Shown here one piece after another: positions 1 to 6,259 of a stretch of 8,844 bases of DNA. Made by a program: the position numbers and the translations under genes. The notes under the pieces are model-generated. The model searched no databases, was not told the origin of the DNA, and saw only the letters and a list, made by a program, of their open reading frames with translations. Origin of the DNA: Acididesulfobacillus acetoxydans (lineage in GTDB: Bacteria; Bacillota; Desulfitobacteriia; Desulfitobacteriales; Desulfitobacteriaceae); assembly GCF_900016645.1 (NCBI RefSeq), contig NZ_CDGJ01000039.1. One strand, 5' to 3'. Position 1 is the stretch's first letter, and each line of letters opens with the position of its first letter.

Positions 1-119
1 ACCTCTAACCTCTAACCTCTAACCTCCGGCCTCCTGCCTCCGCCCTCTGACCTCCGGCCTCTGACCTCTGGCATCCGGCCTCTGACCTCTGGCATCCGGC
101 CTCCGGCATCCGGCCTCCT
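1..119. repeat. Heptamer tandem repeat array, 17 units
   Basis: Seventeen consecutive 7-bp units fill this stretch with no insertion or deletion. The first three are ACCTCTA, followed by variants such as ACCTCCG, GCCTCTG, ACCTCTG, GCATCCG and GCCTCCG; the consensus is roughly RCMTCYR. The array is cut by the left edge, so its full length is unknown. Its last unit (113-119) overlaps the TAG stop of the ATPase gene at 118-120. On the transcribed (minus) strand it reads as purine-rich GGAGG/GGATG-like heptamers directly behind the last gene. I see no terminator hairpin in it. Function unknown. Confidence 0.9.
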
Positions 120-888
120 ACGTGATCTCCACCGCATAAAGGGCTGCTCCCAACGCGCTGACGTAATCCGGGTCCTCCGGCACCTTGATCTCCTTTTGTA
201 AGTCATCTTTAAGGGATTGAACCAGACCTTGGTTACGCCCCGGACCACCGATAAGTGCCAGGTCGTCTAAAAGACCTACCCTGCGTACCATCGAACTCAC
301 GCGGTTGGATACCCCATCGTGCACGGCCCGGGCAATGTCCTCCTTCGGAGTTTTTTGGTGAATGAGGGATACCACCTCGGATTCCGCAAAGACGACACAC
401 TGGGCATTCATCGGAACTTCTTTGCCATATTTCATAGACAGGGGACCCATTTCTTCCGGAGTGGTCTGTAAAGCCCTGGCCATGGACTCGACGAAAGAGC
501 CTGCTCCGGCGGCGCATTTTTCGTTACTGGCAAAATCAGCGATTTTGCCGTCAGATGTCAGCTTAATCGCCCTGCCTTCTTCGGCCCCCAGATCAATGAC
601 GGTGTTCACCGTGGGCACAAAATAACGTGCTCCCTTTGCCGCTGAACCGATCTCCGTGATATTTTCCTGAGCAAATTTCACTTCGTTGCGCCCCACACCC
701 GTCGATACGACAGCCGCTACCTCAGCCGGGTTGATCCGGGCCGCCTGCACGGCCGTTTCGTAAGCTTGCCTCGCCGATTCATTGGCGTCAAACCCCGTCA
801 AAATCAGCGCCTTGCCGATAACTTGCCCGTCTTTCAAGACCACGGCTTTGGTATTGCGGTTACCGCTGTCGATTCCTACTGTAATCAT
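118..888 (-). CDS. bcrD: Benzoyl-CoA reductase ATPase subunit, BcrD/BadG type (2-hydroxyacyl-CoA dehydratase activator family)
   Basis: 256-residue ASKHA-fold ATPase of the BadF/BadG/HgdC family. In class I benzoyl-CoA reductase such subunits couple ATP hydrolysis to electron transfer into the catalytic B/C pair. Visible: phosphate-1 loop DSGNRNTKAVVL (7-18), phosphate-2 loop DLGAEEGRAIKL (99-110), an adenosine-site glycine motif IGGPGRNQG (213-221), and two cysteines, Cys125 in NEKCAAGAGSF and Cys164 in NAQCVVFAESE, which in this family hold one [4Fe-4S] cluster across the dimer interface. The DLGAEEGR loop favours the D-type subunit over the A-type or HgdC. The ATG follows AAGGGGG with 7-nt spacing. 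It is the last gene of the block seen here, 201 bp after subunit B. The expected A-type partner is not present between them; it may lie beyond the left edge, or this protein may act as a homodimer like HgdC. Family certain; exact subunit assignment likely. Confidence 0.87.
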   Translation of the reverse strand: MITVGIDSGNRNTKAVVLKDGQVIGKALILTGFDANESARQAYETAVQAARINPAEVAAVVSTGVGRNEVKFAQENITEIGSAAKGARYFVPTVNTVIDLGAEEGRAIKLTSDGKIADFASNEKCAAGAGSFVESMARALQTTPEEMGPLSMKYGKEVPMNAQCVVFAESEVVSLIHQKTPKEDIARAVHDGVSNRVSSMVRRVGLLDDLALIGGPGRNQGLVQSLKDDLQKEIKVPEDPDYVSALGAALYAVEIT

Positions 889-929
889 TTTGCAACCCCC
901 TTCGTCAGAGTCAAGCCCTCAGTCGTTAC

Positions 930-990
930 GACAAACCCAACATGCGTTTAGCCCGGCCCGCACTCACGGCGACAAACTTACATGCGCTTT
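930..990. repeat. Imperfect direct repeat pair in the B-D gap
   Basis: GACAAACCCAACATGCGTTT (930-949) recurs as GACAAACTTACATGCGCTTT (971-990), with a few substitutions and a one-base shift in the middle. The offset is about 40 bp. The 201-bp gap around it (889-1089) has no credible gene. Role unknown; it could be an operator or merely duplicated spacer DNA. Confidence 0.55.
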
Positions 991-1035
991 CCCAAACCCG
1001 CATCCTTTGCCACAAGCCATCTTCACTTTCCCCAG

Positions 1036-1077
1036 CCTGCAGTCGCCGATGGCGGCCCGATTTGCGGCGACTGCAGG
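1036..1077 (-). other. Perfect 13-bp inverted repeat (RNA hairpin) behind the reductase B gene
   Basis: CCTGCAGTCGCCG (1036-1048) and CGGCGACTGCAGG (1065-1077) are exact reverse complements around a 16-nt loop. In the transcript the hairpin begins 12 nt after the subunit B stop. No U-run follows it (the downstream RNA reads CUGGGGAAAGUGAAG), so it does not fit a canonical intrinsic terminator. A partial terminator, processing or 3'-end stabilising element between the B and D genes is more plausible. The inverted repeat itself is certain; its role is inferred. Confidence 0.75.
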
Positions 1078-1089
1078 ATCGCTTAAGAA

Positions 1090-2397
1090 TCAGCGTATTT
1101 TCTTCACACCCAGGCTTTCCATAAAAGCGTCCACCCGGGCCATGGTCATATTTTCGTCAAACTCGCGCTCATCACCCATATTTCCTTCAAAGGTCATGAC
1201 CGGAAAACCCGCTTTCAGAAGTCCGAGGCGATTTTCGGCAATCCCCAAGCTTAAACCTTCGCAGCCGCGGTTATAGTGAAGCATGATGCCATTGAGTTTC
1301 CATTCTTTGGCGATGCGCAGCATCATCTCGGTCTTTAACTGGGGGTGATAAAAATGCTGCCATTCCGGTTTGGAGAGGTTCCAGTCCACCATCAGTTCCA
1401 TCGCTTGTTGACGGGTTTTAATCTCGATCCCTTTTTCCATGGGTGTGGTGCGCGGACCCCAGCTCCCGTCTTCCTTGACTTCCCAGATACCCTCCAAACC
1501 AAAAGTGTAGAGGGAACCCACGGAAACTGCCCCGTATCGTTCCAGATAACGGAAGATCTTGAGGAAGGCCCAAGGCGGCTGGGTATCGGACATGAGGCGG
1601 ACCTGTTCGTTACCGACGGCGGCAATCCCCCTGGCCACCCGATCTTTAACCTCTGCCAGAAGCTCGGCGTAGAAATCCGCCACTTCCCGGGACGCCTTGC
1701 TCAAAGTCGCCAAGACGTAGAGAGAATACATGGTTTTCTCCTCAAGGGGGGCGGGCACCGCTTTGTTCTCGGCGCACACTGCCGCCCAGAGGGAGGTGCT
1801 GCGCATCTCGTTTTTGACCGCCTCGATGAAGAGTTCGTCGTCGAATTTCCGACCGGTCGTTTTTTCCAGCCATTCGACCCCATCCTGGAGCTGGTCCACG
1901 ATGTATTTGATTTTGGCCGGAGTGACGTCTTTATAAGGACCTGCCGCCACATCGACGTCCCACATGGGAATTCCGCCTTCTAAATCGGACACCACTTGGT
2001 ACCATTTGGCGTGGCTGCAGCAAATATGGTCTTGCCAAATGAAGTCCGGTTTGGGATACCCGCCGCCATAAGGATACTTATCGATCAAAATGGATCCCCA
2101 GTACAATCGCATATAGGAGCAGAGGTCGCGGGCATAACCCGCATTTTCCGAGGCTTCCAAACATTCCAGGGAAAGCTCTTTATTATGGGCCAAGGTCGCC
2201 CCATAGGGTTCACTGGTTAAAGAGCAGACGTCCCTTCCCAGCCCGGCCGGAACGGCATCAAAGGACCAGGCCCCTCCGGCCCAGCGCAGTCCCCCCTTCT
2301 CATGGGCATCCCGGTAGTCAAGATAGTATTTCTCCCGTAATTCCTTGGCCTTGCCCCAAAGCTGCAAGGGTTCGGTCGGATAGATCTGTGTGCTCAT
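1090..2397 (-). CDS. bcrB: Benzoyl-CoA reductase subunit B (BcrB/BadE type, HgdA/HgdB-like fold)
   Basis: 435 residues, the usual length for BcrB/BadE, one of the two homologous catalytic subunits of class I benzoyl-CoA reductase. In this family the B/C pair carries iron-sulfur clusters and the active site where benzoyl-CoA is reduced to cyclohexa-1,5-diene-1-carbonyl-CoA. The C-terminal signature is very characteristic: LHYNRGCEGLSLGIAENR (373-390, with Cys379) followed by MTFEGNMGDEREFDE (401-415) and RVDAFMESLG (421-430). Other cysteines that could ligate clusters are Cys58, Cys93, Cys126 and Cys127. The ATG follows GGGAGGG with 7-nt spacing, and only 17 nt separate it from the subunit C stop, so the two are surely co-transcribed and probably translated in balance. 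The signature argues for an aromatic-ring reductase rather than a generic 2-hydroxyacyl-CoA dehydratase; whether benzoyl-CoA or a substituted analogue is reduced cannot be told from sequence. Confidence 0.9.
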   Translation of the reverse strand: MSTQIYPTEPLQLWGKAKELREKYYLDYRDAHEKGGLRWAGGAWSFDAVPAGLGRDVCSLTSEPYGATLAHNKELSLECLEASENAGYARDLCSYMRLYWGSILIDKYPYGGGYPKPDFIWQDHICCSHAKWYQVVSDLEGGIPMWDVDVAAGPYKDVTPAKIKYIVDQLQDGVEWLEKTTGRKFDDELFIEAVKNEMRSTSLWAAVCAENKAVPAPLEEKTMYSLYVLATLSKASREVADFYAELLAEVKDRVARGIAAVGNEQVRLMSDTQPPWAFLKIFRYLERYGAVSVGSLYTFGLEGIWEVKEDGSWGPRTTPMEKGIEIKTRQQAMELMVDWNLSKPEWQHFYHPQLKTEMMLRIAKEWKLNGIMLHYNRGCEGLSLGIAENRLGLLKAGFPVMTFEGNMGDEREFDENMTMARVDAFMESLGVKKIR

Positions 2398-2414
2398 GCT
2401 ATTGCCCTCCCTAT

Positions 2415-3542
2415 TTAGAACAAGTCCTCTTGCCGCATCATTTCCAGGAAAGCCTCGACCCGGATCCTGAACGGCCCGAGTGGAGCGGTAACATCAAACT
2501 CCAGAAACAGGGTGGGAATCCCTTTTCCTTTCAAAACCTTTTGAATCGCCGGGATATCCAGTTCGTGCGGATCACAGAATTTTTGCTGGATCACAATAAC
2601 TCCTTGAACGTCATAATCCTCAATCAATTTCTGAATGTGTTCCAGCCGCTTGCGCTGCGGCCAATCTTTGGTGGGGCAGGGCACCCGATCGACATAGCGG
2701 TTGGCGATCTCCAAGAGGCGGTCCTCATTGGGCACGCTTTCATTCCAGAAGTAGCGCGTTCCCGTACAATGGTCATCTATGACAAAGGTAGCCCCGCAGA
2801 CTTGTTCAACCATTTCCGTAAAGGGAATATCATCATTCTCGCTGCCCAGGATCATGAGCCTTTCCCCTGTCGGACGCTTGAGCTCCCGCTCAGGCAGTTG
2901 CTCCAACAGTTTCTCCAAGGCTTGGTTGTGCTCCCGTTTGTCCGTCATTTGACTGGAAAGCACCAGGTACATCGCTTCTTGTCCGCTAAGCGGCGGGTTT
3001 TCCTGTCTCCTCAGTTCGAAGATCCGCTTAAGCAGGCGCCGGTTAGTGTTGACAATATCAATACCTCGATCTAAATCTGCGTCCGTGATCGTTTGACCCG
3101 TCCATTGTTCCACCGCTTCTTTGAATTGTTCCAGCTCCGCGCGCAAGAAGGTACGGGAATGAGCGCTTTGGACATTGTGGGGCATGGGCAGATAGTAACT
3201 GAACTCCGTCGGTCTATGCAAATCCCAGCTTGTGTAAGCCTGCCGTATGTGCAGACAGGACTGGGCAATGGTAATACCGTCCAGATAGGAAAACCTGTCT
3301 TTAAGCCCTTGGGCCAGTACATCGCGGGAGAAGGGACAGTACATGCCGAAAATATGCGGTTCAGTCACATCTTGAGGCTCGTGTCCACCCAGAATCCGGA
3401 CAGGCAGGACATTGGCGGCGTAGAGGATTTCCTCCGGCACATAGGTACAAAAATAGCCAATAACCTTGCTCCCGCTTCTTTCTTTCCAGTCCCTGGCATA
3501 ATCATGTCGGTTCGTGTACCATTGCTTAAATTGTGTGAACAT
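2415..3542 (-). CDS. bcrC: Benzoyl-CoA reductase subunit C (BcrC/BadD type, HgdB-like fold)
   Basis: 375 residues, typical for BcrC/BadD, the partner of subunit B in the catalytic heterodimer. Family marks: KVIGYFCTYVPEEILYAANV (26-45) near the N terminus, a GMYCPFSRD segment with Cys69, TIAQSCLHIR with Cys96, and the C-terminal VIQQKFCDPHELDIP (317-331, Cys323) leading into LFLEFDVT (345-352) and RIRVEAFLEMM (359-369). These cysteines are the best cluster-ligand candidates. The ATG follows GAGGAG with 8-nt spacing, inside a longer run of GA-rich sequence. The gene lies 33 nt after the crotonase stop and 17 nt before subunit B. The C-then-B order matches bcrCB, badDE and bzdNO operons. A generic 2-hydroxyacyl-CoA dehydratase beta subunit is the alternative, less likely given the neighbours. 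Confidence 0.88.
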   Translation of the reverse strand: MFTQFKQWYTNRHDYARDWKERSGSKVIGYFCTYVPEEILYAANVLPVRILGGHEPQDVTEPHIFGMYCPFSRDVLAQGLKDRFSYLDGITIAQSCLHIRQAYTSWDLHRPTEFSYYLPMPHNVQSAHSRTFLRAELEQFKEAVEQWTGQTITDADLDRGIDIVNTNRRLLKRIFELRRQENPPLSGQEAMYLVLSSQMTDKREHNQALEKLLEQLPERELKRPTGERLMILGSENDDIPFTEMVEQVCGATFVIDDHCTGTRYFWNESVPNEDRLLEIANRYVDRVPCPTKDWPQRKRLEHIQKLIEDYDVQGVIVIQQKFCDPHELDIPAIQKVLKGKGIPTLFLEFDVTAPLGPFRIRVEAFLEMMRQEDLF

Positions 3543-3575
3543 GCCTCTATCTCCTCTCTCCTCTTTTGCCGCTCC

Positions 3576-4541
3576 TCAGCCCCGCTTCAACTCGGTTCCG
3601 CAGACGCCGCAGAACTTGAACGCTTCAGGAATTCCTTTGGCGCCGCAGCTCGGACACGTGTGGGTGTACGGACCGTAAAGAAACTCACTGGAGCCCCCCT
3701 CGGCCGCCTTCGTGCGCAAGCCGATGTAGTCTTTGGGCCGCTTCTCGACAAAAGCGTTCATTCCTTCATAAGGCTCGACCGAGGCAAAGTGCAAAGCCAG
3801 CCATTCCTTGGCGTGCCCCACCGTTGAACTCCAGGCGAGGTCTTTCCAGAAATTTGTCTGCTGCTTCGTGTAGCGCAGACACTCGGGGAATTTGTGCACG
3901 AGCTTATCGGCCATCGTGGCCACCGCCTCATCCAGCTGAGCACGCGGTACAACCTGATTCACCAAACCCCATTCCAGGCATTTTTGGGCCGGAACCGGTT
4001 CACTGAGAAAGAGCATTTCCCGCGCCCGCCGATCTCCGACGATGATCGGAAGCCACTGGGTGGCCCCGCCGGCCGCCACGCTGCCCACCATCGTTCCGAC
4101 TTGCTGAATCGAAGCATCCTCCACCATAATAGCTAAATCGCATGCCATGTTGAATTCATTGCCACCGCCGACCACCATCCCGTTAATCCGGGCAATCGTG
4201 GGCTTGCCGATATTGCGCAGGATGTCATGGCACTCCGTAAAGACTCCCATCCACTTCCAGTAATCCCTAGGCTTCTTCGTGTAGTCCTCCGCATATTCTT
4301 TGACATCCCCACCCGAGCAAAAGGCCTTTTCCCCCGCTCCGGTGAGCACGACCACCGCCACGGAGTCATCCCAGGAGGCATCCCGAAAAGCTGTGGTCAA
4401 TTCCTGCAACGTCAGGGTGCTGTAAGAGTTGTAGACATGGGGCCGGTTGATCGTGACCGTCGCGACCCAGCCTTTTTTCTCGTAAATGACTTCCCGAAAA
4501 TCAAATTCGCTCGTCGCTTTTCCTGTAAAACGTGGACTCAT
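3576..4541 (-). CDS. Crotonase-family ring-opening hydrolase candidate (BamA/BadI-like) with C-terminal zinc ribbon
   Basis: 321-residue enoyl-CoA hydratase/isomerase-fold protein. Crotonase marks: AFCSGGD (73-79) and GMVVGGGNEFNMACDLAI (121-138), which form the oxyanion hole, then a VGSVAAGGATQWLP segment (152-165) and VGDRRAREMLFL (168-179). The region around NSYSTLTLQEL (38-48), KEYAEDY (81-87) and FPECLRYTKQ plus AKEWLALHF towards the end recalls 6-oxocyclohex-1-ene-1-carbonyl-CoA hydrolase (BamA/Oah). The VGS...REM stretch also resembles MenB/BadI ketocyclohexane hydrolases. From memory BamA has about 375-385 residues; this protein seems to lack the middle insertion after the VNQVVP segment and instead ends in CPSCG (296-300) and CGVCG (311-315), a four-cysteine zinc ribbon. 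The ATG follows AAAGGA at 9 nt. Hydrolytic ring opening to a pimelyl-CoA derivative is the most likely job; a hydratase role (Dch/BadK-like) is not excluded. Confidence 0.78.
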   Translation of the reverse strand: MSPRFTGKATSEFDFREVIYEKKGWVATVTINRPHVYNSYSTLTLQELTTAFRDASWDDSVAVVVLTGAGEKAFCSGGDVKEYAEDYTKKPRDYWKWMGVFTECHDILRNIGKPTIARINGMVVGGGNEFNMACDLAIMVEDASIQQVGTMVGSVAAGGATQWLPIIVGDRRAREMLFLSEPVPAQKCLEWGLVNQVVPRAQLDEAVATMADKLVHKFPECLRYTKQQTNFWKDLAWSSTVGHAKEWLALHFASVEPYEGMNAFVEKRPKDYIGLRTKAAEGGSSEFLYGPYTHTCPSCGAKGIPEAFKFCGVCGTELKRG

Positions 4542-4608
4542 GCTTCTTCATCCTTTCTTCTACACTCGTTAAATTTCTTCGGTGGTATCAAACCAGAAAC
4601 CTATCGCT

Positions 4609-4710
4609 TAACTTGCCTCTCCGACTGCCTTGACTTACCGGCTCCCTTGACCTACCGGCCCCCTTGCCCCGCCGGCTCCCTTGACTTAACGACTTCATTG
4701 ACTTAACGAC
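4609..4710. repeat. Six tandem 17-bp repeats
   Basis: Six contiguous 17-bp units without indels start at 4609, 4626, 4643, 4660, 4677 and 4694. The plus-strand consensus is near TCCCTTGACTTACCGGC; copies differ by a few bases, the outermost and the GC-rich fourth copy most. They lie between the thiolase and crotonase genes and would be transcribed as 5' leader of the crotonase if the block is one operon. The recurring CTTGAC resembles a -35 hexamer only on the plus strand, opposite to the genes. No coding role seen. Confidence 0.88.
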
Positions 4711-4739
4711 TAAGTTTTAGGCTCTTAGACTTACTAGAC

Positions 4740-4796
4740 TTTAATGGGCTTTATCAGATTTAATGGGTTTTATCAAATTTAATAGACTCTAATAGG
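4740..4796. repeat. Three tandem 19-bp AT-rich repeats abutting the thiolase stop
   Basis: TTTAATGGGCTTTATCAGA (4740-4758), TTTAATGGGTTTTATCAAA (4759-4777) and a more diverged TTTAATAGACTCTAATAGG (4778-4796) follow each other without gaps. The TTTAATAG motif appears once more at 4798-4805 and includes the thiolase TAA stop (4799-4801) and its last codon. With the adjoining 17-bp array it fills most of the 257-bp gap between thiolase and crotonase. Base composition is strikingly more AT-rich than the 17-bp block beside it. Confidence 0.75.
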
Positions 4797-4798
4797 CT

Positions 4799-5989
4799 TT
4801 AATAGATACCTTCTACGATCATGGCCATCCCCTGCCCCCCGCCGATGCAAAGGGTCACCATGCCGTAACGGGTCTGTCTGCGGCGCATTTCATGGAGCAA
4901 AGTCGTCATGAGCCGCGCCCCGGTGGCCCCGATGGGATGGCCCAAGGCGATGGCACCCCCGTTGACGTTCACTTTCTCCCCATCCAGCCCCAATTCCCGG
5001 ATCACGGCCAAGGACTGGGAAGCAAAGGCTTCATTGAGTTCAATCAATCCAATGTCCTCTACGCTTAAGCCCGCCTGTTTCAAGGCCTTGCTCACTGCCG
5101 GCACCGGCCCAATCCCCATGATTTGCGGAGGCACTCCCACGACGGCATCGGTCACCAACCTGGCCATGGGCTTCAGACCCAGTTCATTGGCTTTCTCCGC
5201 CGACAGCAAAACCACGGCGGCCGAGGCATCGTTGCGGCCACAAGAATTGCCGGCTGTCACGGATCCCCCGGGACGAAAGGCGGGCTTTAAGGCGGCCAGT
5301 TTCTCCAGGCTCGTATCCCGTGGGTGTTCATCCGTCGCAAAGACGAGGGTGCCTTTGCGGATAGGCACGTTAACCGGTACAATTTCCTCTTGAAAAAGCC
5401 CCGCTTCCAAGGCTTTCCGATAGCGTTGCTGGCTTTGCAGGGCAAAGGCGTCCTGATCCGCCCGGGAAACACGAAACTGTTCGGCCACATTTTCGGCTGT
5501 ATCGCCCATAGAAACGGCACCATAGAGGGAAAGGGGCTGTCCCCCCGGACCGGCTTCCGTCAGGGAGTCCACCAAGACACCGTCTCCGGAACCGTAGCCG
5601 TAGCGCGCGTTTTTGAGATAGAACGGTGCCCTGCTCAGACTTTCCGTCCCGCCGGCCACGACCACCTCCGCCCTCCCCGTTTGGATCTCCTGAGCTCCGC
5701 TGCTAATGGCCTGAAGGCCGGAGGCACACTGGCGGTGCACGGTAAAGGCCGCCGCCTCTTCGGGAATCCCGGCCAAAAGGGAGATGACACGGGCAATGTT
5801 GGCAGCCTCCGTGGTCTGGCGGGACCACCCCATAATGACCTCTTCCACAATTTGCGGACTTACCCCCGCCCGCGCCAGCGCTTCCTTGACCACGATGGCC
5901 CCCAGATCCTGCGGCGGAATGTCCTTGAGGGTACCGCCGATCGTGCCGATGGCCGTCCGCACCGCACTGACGATCACTACCTCTTTCAT
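4799..5989 (-). CDS. Acetyl-CoA C-acyltransferase (thiolase family)
   Basis: 396-residue degradative-type thiolase that cleaves a 3-oxoacyl-CoA with CoA, releasing acetyl-CoA; in this setting probably a 3-oxopimelyl-CoA-like intermediate from ring opening. Visible: nucleophile Cys88 in VHRQCASGLQA, VVAGGTESLSRAP (110-122), NEAFA (319-323), His351 in GHPIGATGAR, and the second catalytic Cys381 in CIGGGQGMA. All active-site residues are present and the length is standard. The start is placed at the ATG of MKEVVIVSAVRT, 16 codons inside the open frame, because this is where the thiolase fold begins and TAGGAGGG lies 5 nt upstream. One odd spot: NSCGRNDASAA (248-258) replaces the usual N-A/S-S-G-I-N-D-G-A-A-A. 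It sits 270 bp behind the SDR gene. Chain length and substrate cannot be decided from sequence. Confidence 0.93.
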   Translation of the reverse strand: MKEVVIVSAVRTAIGTIGGTLKDIPPQDLGAIVVKEALARAGVSPQIVEEVIMGWSRQTTEAANIARVISLLAGIPEEAAAFTVHRQCASGLQAISSGAQEIQTGRAEVVVAGGTESLSRAPFYLKNARYGYGSGDGVLVDSLTEAGPGGQPLSLYGAVSMGDTAENVAEQFRVSRADQDAFALQSQQRYRKALEAGLFQEEIVPVNVPIRKGTLVFATDEHPRDTSLEKLAALKPAFRPGGSVTAGNSCGRNDASAAVVLLSAEKANELGLKPMARLVTDAVVGVPPQIMGIGPVPAVSKALKQAGLSVEDIGLIELNEAFASQSLAVIRELGLDGEKVNVNGGAIALGHPIGATGARLMTTLLHEMRRRQTRYGMVTLCIGGGQGMAMIVEGIY

Positions 5990-5994
5990 CCGAA

Positions 5995-6002
5995 CCCTCC
6001 TA
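5995..6002 (-). promoter_or_regulatory. Ribosome binding site that fixes the thiolase start
   Basis: TAGGAGGG on the minus strand, 5 nt before the ATG at 5989. The open frame runs 16 codons further upstream, but those codons include this Shine-Dalgarno sequence and encode a basic stretch unlike a thiolase N terminus. Confidence 0.85.
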
Positions 6003-6043
6003 AACTTTTCCTCTTTTCTGCAATCCAGGGCTCTCACAAAGCC

Positions 6044-6169
6044 CTCCGTATCCGCCTTCCCACATCCACTCTTCCGCTAATGTCCGCTCCTGCTTCTACT
6101 CTCCCATACTCGCTTTGGTTCCTGCACTTCCGTATCCGCTTTCACAGGTCCGAGTGCCCGTATCCGGCG
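6044..6169. repeat. Decayed heptamer-phased array
   Basis: CCGTATCCG occurs exactly three times, at 6046, 6130 and 6158; the spacings of 84 and 28 bp are both multiples of 7. Cut into heptamers from 6044, many units in between begin TCC (TCCGCCT, TCCCACA, TCCACTC, TCCGCTT, TCCGAGT, TCCGGCG). This suggests an old tandem array of a TCCG-containing heptamer that lost identity but kept length. The 270-bp gap between the SDR and thiolase genes holds this and no gene; I see no terminator in it. Confidence 0.5.
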
Positions 6170-6259
6170 CAGGTGACCCTCCGGCCGCCAAGCCGTGGAA
6201 ACGACTTCCGCGTGTCCAATGATCCGCCTCCACTTTCTCCCCACTGCGCTCACACGGCC

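Noticed and set aside
1..119. CRISPR array
   Set aside because: The units are 7 bp and directly adjacent, with no repeat-spacer structure.
12..248. 78-codon minus-strand frame with an apparent repeated Arg-Pro-Glu-Val-Arg-Gly peptide
   Set aside because: It is the heptamer DNA array translated in an arbitrary frame and it overlaps the ATPase gene; it has no Shine-Dalgarno and no recognisable domain.
4711..4798. Possible minus-strand promoter (TTGATA with a 17-bp spacer to TAAAGC) ahead of the crotonase
   Set aside because: The -10 match is poor and the AT-rich 19-bp repeats produce several equally good chance matches.
6194..6212. Seven-base-pair stem in the SDR-thiolase gap
   Set aside because: It pairs fully only on the plus strand through a G-T wobble; in the actual minus-strand transcript that pair becomes a C-A mismatch.
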